In this document: one piece after another, positions 1 to 7,064 of the stretch | Layout of the letters: every line of letters begins with the position of its first letter | Position numbering within the stretch: the stretch's first letter is position 1 | NCBI GenBank assembly: GCA_900545515.1 | Contig: UQZA01000019.1 | Location: 1-42,804, forward strand | From: an uncultured Eubacteriales bacterium | GTDB lineage: Bacteria > Bacillota > Clostridia > Oscillospirales > Oscillospiraceae | DNA length: 42,804 bases | Direction of reading: 5' to 3' | The notes under the pieces: generated by a model | Seen by the model: only the letters and a program-made list of their open reading frames with translations | Database searches by the model: none | What the model was told of the DNA's origin: nothing | Made by a program: the position numbers and the translations under genes

Positions 1-96
1 TCTTATTTTTCTCCTCGCGCTATTACTTCATTTTGCCGTATTTTGCAACGCGCCCTTGAAACCTGATATCATGTAGGTGACAGCCAACAAAATATC
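1..96 (+). promoter_or_regulatory. Probable CRISPR leader, with a relic repeat end
   Basis: This AT-richer stretch lies before the first intact repeat, on the side where a leader is expected for repeats ending in GAAAC. At 55-62 it contains CTTGAAAC, the exact last 8 nt of the repeat, and the 34 nt from 63 to 96 equal one spacer length. So either the leader contains a repeat-end mimic, or one repeat-spacer unit has decayed here. The window edge cuts the leader, so its promoter cannot be judged. Confidence 0.5.
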
Positions 97-926
97 GATG
101 CCCCCCACACGGGGGCACGACTTGAAACCACCATCAACCGCCGCCATGCAAGCAGCGTCCGCGATGCCCCCCACACGGGGGCACGACTTGAAACCAATAC
201 CCACAGGCAGAAAAAGCCTGCGAGCACAGATGCCCCCCACACGGGGGCACGACTTGAAACATCAGAGCCACACCATGGGATGCCAGCAGCTCCAGGATGC
301 CCCCCACACGGGGGCACGACTTGAAACATCAATTTTGATCGCCCCATCGGCGCCCTTGTGCTCGATGCCCCCCACACGGGGGCACGACTTGAAACCCTAC
401 AGCCATCACGGCTTTTTGCTCCTGGGCACGATGCCCCCCACACGGGGGCACGACTTGAAACACATCCAAGCTCGGCTATTCGGAGGACTGGGACAGGATG
501 CCCCCCACACGGGGGCACGACTTGAAACTTTTTCGGATACCACCAGGCGGATTACCTGGGTGATGCCCCCCACACGGGGGCACGACTTGAAACACCATCT
601 CAGCCTCCGGTAAGCCCCCAGGATACTCTGATGCCCCCCCACACGGGGGCACGACTTGAAACATAGGCGCCACAGCATTTACAGCTGCTCTCAGTGGATG
701 CCCCCCACACGGGGGCACGACTTGAAACGTCGTCCGCCTTTTGGATATATGCGTCAATGGCCGATGCCCCCCCACACGGGGGCACGACTTGAAACTCATC
801 GCCACACCGGGAAGCAGACCCCGGCGAAGATGCCCCCCACACGGGGGCACGACTTGAAACAGCTGGTGCGCGGACCAATGCGGGTACCTGGAGGCTATGC
901 CCCCACACCGGGAAACGTTTTAAAAT
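97..926 (+). CRISPR. CRISPR array, type I-C-like repeat, 12 intact repeats plus a degenerate terminal repeat
   Basis: Twelve near-identical repeats start at 97, 163, 229, 296, 364, 430, 497, 562, 630, 697, 763 and 829; a degraded one lies at 896-926. The unit is 32 nt: it begins GATGCCCCCC, has a central ACAC, then GGGGG, and ends CACGACTTGAAAC. TGCCCCC and GGGGGCA can form a 7-bp stem over a 5-nt loop. Repeats at 630 and 763 carry one extra C (33 nt). Spacers are 33-36 nt and all different. A 32-nt repeat with a GAAAC end and spacers of about 34 nt is the usual form of type I-C arrays. The GAAAC end points right and the terminal decay is on the right, so the leader should be on the left. No cas gene is present, so the subtype call rests on repeat form alone. 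Confidence 0.97.
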
Positions 927-1226
927 ATTTCGCGCCCCATCTGGCAAATACGCCCGGGGATGCCCCTACCGTCTCGCTGCTTTCTGTTTTACTGTCTTCG
1001 CTCTTTTCCTTAACGCTTTTCTACTCCAAACAGTTTCTGGCGTTAAAGCCCATGCTTTTGTTAATGCAGATCATTCTCTTGATTTTCTCCCTCTGATTCA
1101 GTGGCTCCTGCTAACGTACTGATAACCGCTGAGGTTGCTCCGGATTCAACGGAACCGGCAAAAGTAGTTTCAAGCATTTGAGCGAAAACTCCACGCCACT
1201 GATTCCCGTTTATTTTGTCGTTTTGG
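927..1226. other. Gene-free stretch after the CRISPR array
   Basis: No convincing coding region was seen between the array and the aminopeptidase promoter. GATGCCCC at 959-966 equals the first 8 nt of the CRISPR repeat and lies 32 nt after the degenerate terminal repeat, so it is probably another decayed repeat. CAGTGGC near 1100 and GCCACTG near 1195 form a short inverted pair of unknown meaning. Nothing else was recognised. Confidence 0.5.
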
Positions 1227-1255
1227 GTGACAAATGCTGCTAAATATGGTACAAT
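1227..1255 (+). promoter_or_regulatory. Promoter of the M29 aminopeptidase gene
   Basis: GTGACA (-35) at 1227-1232 and TACAAT (-10) at 1250-1255 are 17 bp apart. TGG directly precedes the -10 box, giving an extended -10. The site lies about 120 bp before the chosen start codon. Confidence 0.65.
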
Positions 1256-1377
1256 GACCCCAAAGCAGCCAGTTTCCTCCTGATTTTTTGAGGTGGAAAC
1301 ACATGGCCGCCCAGCGCGGCCGCAGTGGCGGGAACAACTGCCTGCGGGCGGTAGAATGGAAAGGAGTACCCAATTTT

Positions 1378-2601
1378 ATGAAGAAAACAATCCTGCGGGA
1401 ATATGCCCGGCTCATCGTCCGTTCCGGTGTGAATGTGCAAAAAGGGCAGGACGTGCTTATCTACGCCGATCTGGACCAACCGGAATTTGTGCAGATGGTG
1501 GTGGAGGAAGCCTATAAGGCCAAAGCCCGGAAGGTCACAGTCAATTGGAACTATCAGCCCCTACAGAAGCTTCATGTTCGCTATCAAAGCGTCAAAACCC
1601 TGGGCACGGTGGAGGCCTGGGAGGAGGCCCGGCTGCAGCACTATGTGGATATTCTTCCTTGCCGGATTCATCTGATTTCCGAGGATCCCGATGGTCTCAA
1701 GGGCGTAAACCTGGAGAAGATGGCCAAGGGCCGTCAGGCTGTCTATCAGGTTGTCAAACCCTATGCCGATCAGCGGCAGAATAAGGAGCAGTGGTGCATT
1801 GCCGCTGTCCCTGGCGCCGCTTGGGCCAAAAAGGTGTTCCCGGATCTGACTCGGAGCCAGGCCATGGAAAAGCTTTGGGAGGCCATTCTTGCCACATCTC
1901 GGGTCAATGGCGACCCCGTGGCAGCCTGGGAGGAGCACAACCGGGATCTGAAGGCCCGGTGCGACTACCTGAACAGCCTGGATATTGAAAGCCTCCACTA
2001 CACGGCGGACAATGGCACGGACTTTACCGTGGGCCTGATGCCCGAGGCTCAGTTCTGTGGCGGCGGGGAAGAGAGCATCCAGGGCGTCTTCTACAACCCC
2101 AACATACCCACGGAGGAGTGCTTTACCTCCCCGAAGCGGGGCCTGGCCGAGGGCATTGTCTATGCCACCAAACCCCTGAGCTACCAGGGCCAGCTGATCG
2201 AGGGCTTCTCCATCCGCTTTGCCGGGGGCAAGGCTGTGGAGGTTCACGCAGAGAAGAACGAAGAGCTGCTTAAGACCATGATCTCCATGGACGAGGGCGC
2301 GGCTTACCTGGGCGAGTGCGCCCTGGTGCCCCAGAGCTCCCCCATTGCCCAGTGCGGCTATCTCTTCTACAACACCCTGTTTGACGAAAATGCCGCCTGC
2401 CACCTGGCCTTGGGCATGGGCTACGCCGATACCATCCGGGACTTCCAGAACAAGACCCTGGAGGAGTGCCGCAGCTACGGCATCAATGACTCCATGATCC
2501 ACGAGGACTTCATGATTGGCTGTGACTCCATGAACATTGACGCCCACACCCGGGACGGTCGGGTGGTTCCCATCTTCCGGAACGGTAACTGGGCTTTCTG
2601 A
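1378..2601 (+). CDS. Aminopeptidase, M29 family (AmpS/PepS-like)
   Basis: A cytoplasmic metalloaminopeptidase of 407 residues, the normal length for family M29, expected to release N-terminal residues from peptides. The N-terminal half starts MKKTILREYARLIVRSGVNV, typical of the family. The C-terminal half carries the conserved blocks NIPTEECFTSP, DEGAAYLGECALVP, NTLFDENAACHLALG, HEDFMIG and NIDAHTRDG. These hold the Glu, His and Asp residues that bind two metal ions in characterised members. I chose the ATG at 1378 because AAAGGAGT lies just upstream; the frame is open further upstream, but that part has no family-like sequence. The gene has its own promoter and is monocistronic. Metal preference and substrate range cannot be read from the sequence. 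Confidence 0.93.
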   Translation: MKKTILREYARLIVRSGVNVQKGQDVLIYADLDQPEFVQMVVEEAYKAKARKVTVNWNYQPLQKLHVRYQSVKTLGTVEAWEEARLQHYVDILPCRIHLISEDPDGLKGVNLEKMAKGRQAVYQVVKPYADQRQNKEQWCIAAVPGAAWAKKVFPDLTRSQAMEKLWEAILATSRVNGDPVAAWEEHNRDLKARCDYLNSLDIESLHYTADNGTDFTVGLMPEAQFCGGGEESIQGVFYNPNIPTEECFTSPKRGLAEGIVYATKPLSYQGQLIEGFSIRFAGGKAVEVHAEKNEELLKTMISMDEGAAYLGECALVPQSSPIAQCGYLFYNTLFDENAACHLALGMGYADTIRDFQNKTLEECRSYGINDSMIHEDFMIGCDSMNIDAHTRDGRVVPIFRNGNWAF

Positions 2602-2621
2602 GACTGAGTACATGATCTGAT

Positions 2622-2742
2622 ACAATATGGGTCTGCCGCAAGGGAGTTCCAGACGCACCTTTGCAGGATGTGATGCCAAGCTTTGGCACTTCCAGCATCC
2701 TGCAAGGGTGGTCTACTCTCCTTTGCAGCAGACCCATGTTGT
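2622..2742. repeat. Long imperfect inverted repeat with a nested hairpin
   Basis: The outer arms at 2622-2646 and 2718-2742 (25 nt each) differ at three positions, two of which still allow G-U pairs. Further in, TGCAGGATG (2662-2670) pairs with CATCCTGCA (2696-2704). The apex holds TGCCAA-GCT-TTGGCA (2674-2688). The whole folds into one long hairpin of about 120 nt, starting 20 bp after the aminopeptidase stop. No U-tract follows, so it is not a standard intrinsic terminator. It could be a small non-autonomous mobile element, a 3' mRNA stabiliser or a structured RNA. Confidence 0.8.
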
Positions 2743-3130
2743 TTAAACCGGGAGGAGAATCTTCCGCGAGTATCTTGTAACCGCTCGAAACATAATATTT
2801 TTAAGGTTACCATGTACTGGGGCCGGGCCCATTTGGCTTCTTGGAACTCTGTTACCACATCGGTACAGTTGCGGGTACGGAAATCCAATACACATGGCCG
2901 AATTGGGAGGCGACATATCCTCCAATGTACCACTGAAGTGTAGCGGGAGCGTCTATAAATCAAGATGTCACTACTGCTTTAGCTCTGAAGTTTTATACAT
3001 CTGTAGTTTATGACATTTTGGACTGCTGTCAATGGACTTGAAATAATTTTTTGTGACTTCTGTAGGAACGGTAATTTTTAAATTCAAATAAGGCCGGAAA
3101 GAGGCCGGGGAGATTCCGATTTTGCGCCGC
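2743..3130. other. Unassigned intergenic stretch before uridine phosphorylase
   Basis: About 390 bp without a supported gene. Short open frames exist on both strands, but none has a good ribosome binding site and a family-like sequence. The last 150 bp are AT-rich. The base composition is less GC-biased than in the neighbouring genes, so this may be the remnant of an inserted element together with the adjacent inverted repeat. Confidence 0.4.
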
Positions 3131-3159
3131 TTGCAGAGCAGGTCTCCCTGTGTTATAAT
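3131..3159 (+). promoter_or_regulatory. Promoter of uridine phosphorylase
   Basis: TTGCAG (-35) at 3131-3136 and a perfect TATAAT (-10) at 3154-3159 are 17 bp apart, with TGT before the -10 box. Because the promoter overlaps the upstream part of the open frame, the real start must be downstream of it. Confidence 0.8.
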
Positions 3160-3190
3160 GGCAACATCATGTAAAGAAAAGGTGATGGAC

Positions 3191-3961
3191 ATGCAGGATA
3201 CTGGTAGACAGTTTCACATTCATTGTGTTCCGGGGGACGTGGGCCGCTATTGTCTGCTGCCTGGGGATCCGGGGCGGTGTGAGGCCATTGCGCAGTGGTT
3301 TGACCAACCGGTTCACGTGGGCATGAACCGGGAGTATAATATCTACACCGGCACTCTCCTGGGGGAAAAGGTCTCTGTCTGCTCCACCGGCATTGGCGGG
3401 CCCTCTGCGTCCATTGCCATGGAGGAGCTGCACAACATCGGCGCGGACACCTTCATCCGGGTGGGGACCTGCGGGGGCATCGATCTGGCTGTGGAGCCAG
3501 GGGATGTGGTGGTGGCCACGGGCGCCATTCGCTTTGAGCACACCTCCCTGGAGTATGCTCCCATGGAGTTCCCCGCCGTGGCGGATTTTGACGTGACTGC
3601 CGCTTTGCGCCAGGCCAGCGCCCATTTGGGTTTTCGGACCCACACCGGCGTGGTCCAGTGTAAGGACGCTTTTTACGGACAGCACTGCCCTGAGAGAATG
3701 CCGGTGTCCTGGGAGCTTTTGCAGAAGTGGGAAGCTTGGAAGCGCCTGGGGGTGAAGGCCAGCGAGATGGAGTCTGCTGCTCTCTTTGTGGTGGCCGCTG
3801 CCCTGGGGGTCCGGTGCGGCAGCTGCTTCCACGTGATCTGGAATCAGGAGCGGGAAAAGGCCGGGCTGGACCAGCGCATGACGGAAGACACCTCCGGCGC
3901 CATCCGGGTGGGCGTGGAGGCGCTGAAGCTGCTCATTGCCCAGGATCGGGCAAATCGGTGA
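3191..3961 (+). CDS. udp: Uridine phosphorylase
   Basis: Catalyses phosphorolysis of uridine to uracil and ribose-1-phosphate in pyrimidine salvage, in the cytoplasm. The 256-residue protein matches the NP-I nucleoside phosphorylase fold and the Udp length of about 253. Visible motifs are GDPGR (residues 25-29) and RVGTCGG (90-96), which hold phosphate-binding residues, VCSTGIGGPSASIAMEEL, and EMESAAL, whose Glu residues contact ribose. The overall pattern, including LEYAPMEFPAVADFDVT, follows E. coli Udp closely. ATG 3191 is preferred because AGGTG lies 6 nt upstream; ATG 3185 in the same frame is too close to that site. It is transcribed from its own promoter and is followed by a new promoter for the glmU-like gene. 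Confidence 0.93.
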   Translation: MQDTGRQFHIHCVPGDVGRYCLLPGDPGRCEAIAQWFDQPVHVGMNREYNIYTGTLLGEKVSVCSTGIGGPSASIAMEELHNIGADTFIRVGTCGGIDLAVEPGDVVVATGAIRFEHTSLEYAPMEFPAVADFDVTAALRQASAHLGFRTHTGVVQCKDAFYGQHCPERMPVSWELLQKWEAWKRLGVKASEMESAALFVVAAALGVRCGSCFHVIWNQEREKAGLDQRMTEDTSGAIRVGVEALKLLIAQDRANR

Positions 3962-4076
3962 CCGCAATGTGTTTTCTGCCGGCGGACAAAAGAACGCAGA
4001 GGGGGAAATTTCTGGCTTTCCCTGGAATTTTGTTCCAAAGTCCGGCAAAATTTTCACAATCGAAGCAGAAAAATAG

Positions 4077-4106
4077 TTGCCTTTCTCCGGTAGGGAATGT
4101 TATAAT
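4077..4106 (+). promoter_or_regulatory. Promoter of the glmU-prs-pth operon
   Basis: TTGCCT (-35) at 4077-4082 and TATAAT (-10) at 4101-4106 are 18 bp apart. TGT precedes the -10 box, an extended -10. It lies about 50 bp before the chosen GTG start. Confidence 0.75.
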
Positions 4107-4157
4107 AGCCCCGTGCCGTCTTCTGTAGGCGGACCCCTGGGGAAGGATGTGAGGATT

Positions 4158-5330
4158 GTGCTGGGTGCTTCTGTTGTCGTGTTTGTCCCGGATGACACCC
4201 GAAAGACGGGACGGGAGGAGCCGTTGATGCTAGAGCGGGTGCAGGGTGTGCCCCTGCTTGCCTGGCTGGTGGCGGCGTTGGCCCAGAGTGGCGCCCGCCG
4301 TTTCTTCCTGGTGGCCCAGGCGGGCTGGATGTCCCGGGCGAAAGCATGCTTTCCTCAGGATTTGGATTTGACCCTTTGCGCCGATCAGGACCCGGCGGAC
4401 CTCCTCCATGTGTTCCTGTCCACAGCGGATGGGCCGGAGGAGAAGATCACGGTGGTGACCGGTCCGGCGGTGTATCTTCCCAATTCTGGGGCCAGGCCCC
4501 GCAGCGTCGCCTCTAAAAAGACGGCTGCCTTTTTTGCAAGCAGCCGGGGCTTAATGGAGGCTCTGGACCGCGACTTTTCCTTCAGCCAGTTTCTCATGGA
4601 GCAGGGCGCCCCTTGCACGCAAGATGATGGCTTTTATGGGGTATCCGATTCCATGGAGCTGCTGGCCTGGCAGAAGGCCATGAATCAGAATCAGCTGCTC
4701 CGTTTGGCACAGCAGGGGGTCCGGATTTGGGACCTGGACAGCTGCTATGTGAGTCCTTGGACCACCATCGGCAGGGGCACAGAGCTGCTGCCGGGGGTGA
4801 TGCTCACAGGCTGCAACAGCGTGGGCTCCGGCTGCACCATCGGGCCGGATACGTATCTGTCTGACTGCTCTGTGGCAGACGGCGCCCGGGTGATGAGCTC
4901 CCGGGGTGAGCATGCCGTCATCGGGCCGGACTGCGAGGTGGGCCCCTTTGCCAATCTCCGCCCAGGCACGCGCCTGGGTCCGGCTGTGAAGGCCGGGGCC
5001 TTTGTGGAGATGAAGGAAGCCCGGGTGGGCGCAAGGACCCAGGTGGCCCATCTAGCTTATCTGGGCGACGCGACCCTGGGCCAGGATTGCAACATTGGCT
5101 GCGGCGTCGCCACGGCCAACTTTGACCGGGTGGACAAACACGAGACGGTGCTGGAGGACAGCGCCTTTGTAGGCTGCCACACCAGTTTGGTGGCTCCTGT
5201 CCGGGTGGGGCAGGGCGCGTACATTGCTGCCGGGTCCGTCATCACCCAGGACGTGCCGCCCGGGGCCTTGGGCCTGGCCCGCAGCCGCCAGACCAATAAG
5301 AAAGAGTGGGCAAACCGCCACAAAAAGTAG
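4158..5330 (+). CDS. glmU: GlmU-like protein with intact acetyltransferase half and degenerate uridyltransferase half
   Basis: About 390 residues; usual GlmU is about 455. The C-terminal half is a left-handed beta-helix with the GlmU acetyltransferase pattern: ANLRPGT, GAFVEMKEARVG, AHLAYLGDATLG, NIGCGVATANFD and a Lys three residues further on. These keep the Arg, Lys, His and Asn used to make N-acetylglucosamine-1-phosphate. The N-terminal half has a nucleotidyltransferase-like layout (VPLLAWLVAALAQSGARRFFLV) but lacks the LAAGxGTRM signature and its catalytic Arg/Lys. UTP-dependent activity is therefore doubtful. The gene order glmU-prs-pth-mfd is the Bacillus gcaD-prs-spoVC-mfd order, which supports orthology. 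The GTG at 4158 is chosen because the promoter overlaps the upstream frame and AAGGA and GTGAGG precede it; the start is uncertain by a few codons. Confidence 0.8.
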   Translation: MLGASVVVFVPDDTRKTGREEPLMLERVQGVPLLAWLVAALAQSGARRFFLVAQAGWMSRAKACFPQDLDLTLCADQDPADLLHVFLSTADGPEEKITVVTGPAVYLPNSGARPRSVASKKTAAFFASSRGLMEALDRDFSFSQFLMEQGAPCTQDDGFYGVSDSMELLAWQKAMNQNQLLRLAQQGVRIWDLDSCYVSPWTTIGRGTELLPGVMLTGCNSVGSGCTIGPDTYLSDCSVADGARVMSSRGEHAVIGPDCEVGPFANLRPGTRLGPAVKAGAFVEMKEARVGARTQVAHLAYLGDATLGQDCNIGCGVATANFDRVDKHETVLEDSAFVGCHTSLVAPVRVGQGAYIAAGSVITQDVPPGALGLARSRQTNKKEWANRHKK

Positions 5331-5386
5331 GGTATTCCGGTTTTTCCGGATTCCAGATATGAAAAATTAAAGAGAGGTACCTTCCG

Positions 5387-6352
5387 ATGATTGCACATGG
5401 TAAAGAAATCAAGGTATTCTGCGGCAACTCCAACCCCGCCTTTGCCAAGGGAGTTTGCGACGAGCTGGGTCTGCACCTGGGCCTCAGCGAGGTCAAGAAG
5501 TTTGCCGATGGCGAGGTCTCCGTATCCGTCAATGAGACGGTCCGTGGTTGCGACGTGTTTGTGGTACAGTCCACCTGCAACCCGGTCAACGATAACCTGA
5601 TGGAACTGCTCATTATGATGGACGCCTTCCGCCGGGCCTCCGCTGGACGGATCACCGCCGTGATGCCCTACTTTGGCTATGCCCGTCAGGACCGGAAAGC
5701 GAAAGGCCGGGACCCCATCTCCGCCAAGCTGGTGGCCAACATGATTGTTGCCGCTGGGGCAGACCGGGTGCTGACTATGGACCTCCACGCGGCGCAGATC
5801 CAGGGTTTCTTTGACATTCCTGTGGACAACATGCTGGGTTCTCCTGTATTTGTGAAGTACTACATGGAAAAGTTCAATGAAAATCAGTATGATCATAACA
5901 ATTTCGTGGTGGTCTCTCCGGATGCCGGCTCCGTGGGCCGCGCTCGGAACTTTGCTGCCAAGGTTCACATGGATTTGGCCATTGTGGATAAGCGCCGCCA
6001 GAAAGCCAACTTCTGCGAGGTAATGAACGTCATTGGCGATGTGAAGGGAAAGACCTGCATCCTCTTTGACGATTTGGTGGACACTGCCGGTTCCCTGTGC
6101 AACGCCGCTGCTGCGCTGGTGGAGGTAGGCGGCGCTGAGAAGGTCTATGCCTGTGCCTCTCATGGCGTTCTGTCCGGTCCGGCTCTGGAGCGGGTGGAAA
6201 ACAGCTACATTGAGGAGCTCATGGTGCTCAACACCATTCCCATGCCCGCTGGTTACACCGGGGGGAAGATCAAGCAGCTGGATGTGGCCCCCCTGTTTGC
6301 CAAGGCCATCAACCGGGTCTACACGGAGACCTCCATCTCCAGCCTGTTCTGA
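5387..6352 (+). CDS. prs: Ribose-phosphate pyrophosphokinase (PRPP synthase)
   Basis: Makes 5-phosphoribosyl-1-pyrophosphate from ribose-5-phosphate and ATP, feeding purine, pyrimidine, NAD, His and Trp synthesis. The 321-residue protein has the class I Prs layout: FCGNSNPAFA near the N-terminus, YFGYARQDRK (95-104) for ATP binding, MDLHAAQIQGFFDIPVDN (131-148), and the PRPP loop FDDLVDTAGS (227-236). Class I enzymes are hexamers controlled by phosphate and ADP; that is family knowledge, not visible here. The start is ATG 5387 with AGAGAGG upstream. The stop overlaps the pth start by one base (TGATG), so the two are translationally coupled. The ctc gene that separates prs and pth in Bacillus is absent. 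Confidence 0.97.
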   Translation: MIAHGKEIKVFCGNSNPAFAKGVCDELGLHLGLSEVKKFADGEVSVSVNETVRGCDVFVVQSTCNPVNDNLMELLIMMDAFRRASAGRITAVMPYFGYARQDRKAKGRDPISAKLVANMIVAAGADRVLTMDLHAAQIQGFFDIPVDNMLGSPVFVKYYMEKFNENQYDHNNFVVVSPDAGSVGRARNFAAKVHMDLAIVDKRRQKANFCEVMNVIGDVKGKTCILFDDLVDTAGSLCNAAAALVEVGGAEKVYACASHGVLSGPALERVENSYIEELMVLNTIPMPAGYTGGKIKQLDVAPLFAKAINRVYTETSISSLF

Positions 6353-6948
6353 TGCTTTTTTCAAAGCCATCGGCCGACTGGCTGATTGTGGGCTTGGGCA
6401 ACCCCGGCCGCCAGTACGAGAGAACCCGGCACAACGCCGGCTTTCGGGCGGTTGGAGCCTTGGCAAAGAGCTTGGGATGTCCAGTGGATCGGGGAAAGTT
6501 CCAGGGCCTTATGGGTCAATGCACCTATAGAGGGCAGCGGTTGGTGCTGCTGCTGCCCCAGACCTTCATGAACCTGTCCGGGAATGGGGTGGCCGATGCA
6601 GTCCGGTTTTACCGGCTGCCGCCGGAACGGGTCCTGGTTCTCTGCGACGACATTTCCTTGGAGCCCGGCCGTCTCCGGGTTCGGGGGAGCGGCTCAGCAG
6701 GGGGCCACAACGGCCTGAAGAGCATCATTGCCCGCCTGAGAAGCCAGGAGTTTCCTAGGGTGAAAATCGGAGTGGGAGCCAAGCCTCACCCGGACTATGA
6801 CCTGGCGGACTGGGTCCTGTCCACCTTCTCCCAGCAGGAGGAGAAGACCATGGCTCCTGTCTGGGACTGGGCCGGGGAAGCTGCTTTGGCAGTCGTCACC
6901 TTGGGGGTGGAACAGGCTGCCAGCCAATTTAACGGCCTGGGGAAGTAA
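6352..6948 (+). CDS. pth: Peptidyl-tRNA hydrolase
   Basis: Cleaves peptidyl-tRNA released by stalled ribosomes so that the tRNA can be reused. It has 198 residues, the standard bacterial Pth length. It carries GLGNPG (14-19), the catalytic His27 in TRHNAGF, Asn74 in MNLSG, Asp100 in CDDISLEPG and Asn120 in GGHNGLKS; these are the residues placed in the active site of E. coli Pth. The ATG overlaps the prs stop by one base and no separate Shine-Dalgarno is obvious, which fits coupled translation. A perfect 12-bp hairpin lies between this gene and mfd. Confidence 0.96.
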   Translation: MLFSKPSADWLIVGLGNPGRQYERTRHNAGFRAVGALAKSLGCPVDRGKFQGLMGQCTYRGQRLVLLLPQTFMNLSGNGVADAVRFYRLPPERVLVLCDDISLEPGRLRVRGSGSAGGHNGLKSIIARLRSQEFPRVKIGVGAKPHPDYDLADWVLSTFSQQEEKTMAPVWDWAGEAALAVVTLGVEQAASQFNGLGK

Positions 6949-6983
6949 ACCGGCCAGGGGATCAATCAAAAACCGACAAATTA

Positions 6984-7011
6984 CGGAAAGAGGGGGATTC
7001 CCCTCTTTCCG
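6984..7011. terminator. Perfect 12-bp hairpin between pth and mfd
   Basis: CGGAAAGAGGGG (6984-6995), loop GATT and CCCCTCTTTCCG (7000-7011) pair perfectly. No T-tract follows on the plus strand, so it may be a weak terminator, a processing site or a stabiliser rather than a full stop. Confidence 0.6.
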
Positions 7012-7064
7012 CGTTACTGCGTGGGCGGAAACGCTTCCGGCCCAGCGGAAAGGGGGTCATAAAC

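Noticed and set aside
69..947. Several open frames on both strands within the CRISPR array
   Set aside because: They translate the repeat unit over and over (for example CPRVGG and PPTRGHDLK motifs) and are artefacts of the array.
2475..2963. Open frames of 60-160 codons on both strands in the gap after the aminopeptidase gene
   Set aside because: No ribosome binding site and no family-like sequence; one runs into the aminopeptidase gene on the opposite strand and another crosses the inverted repeat.
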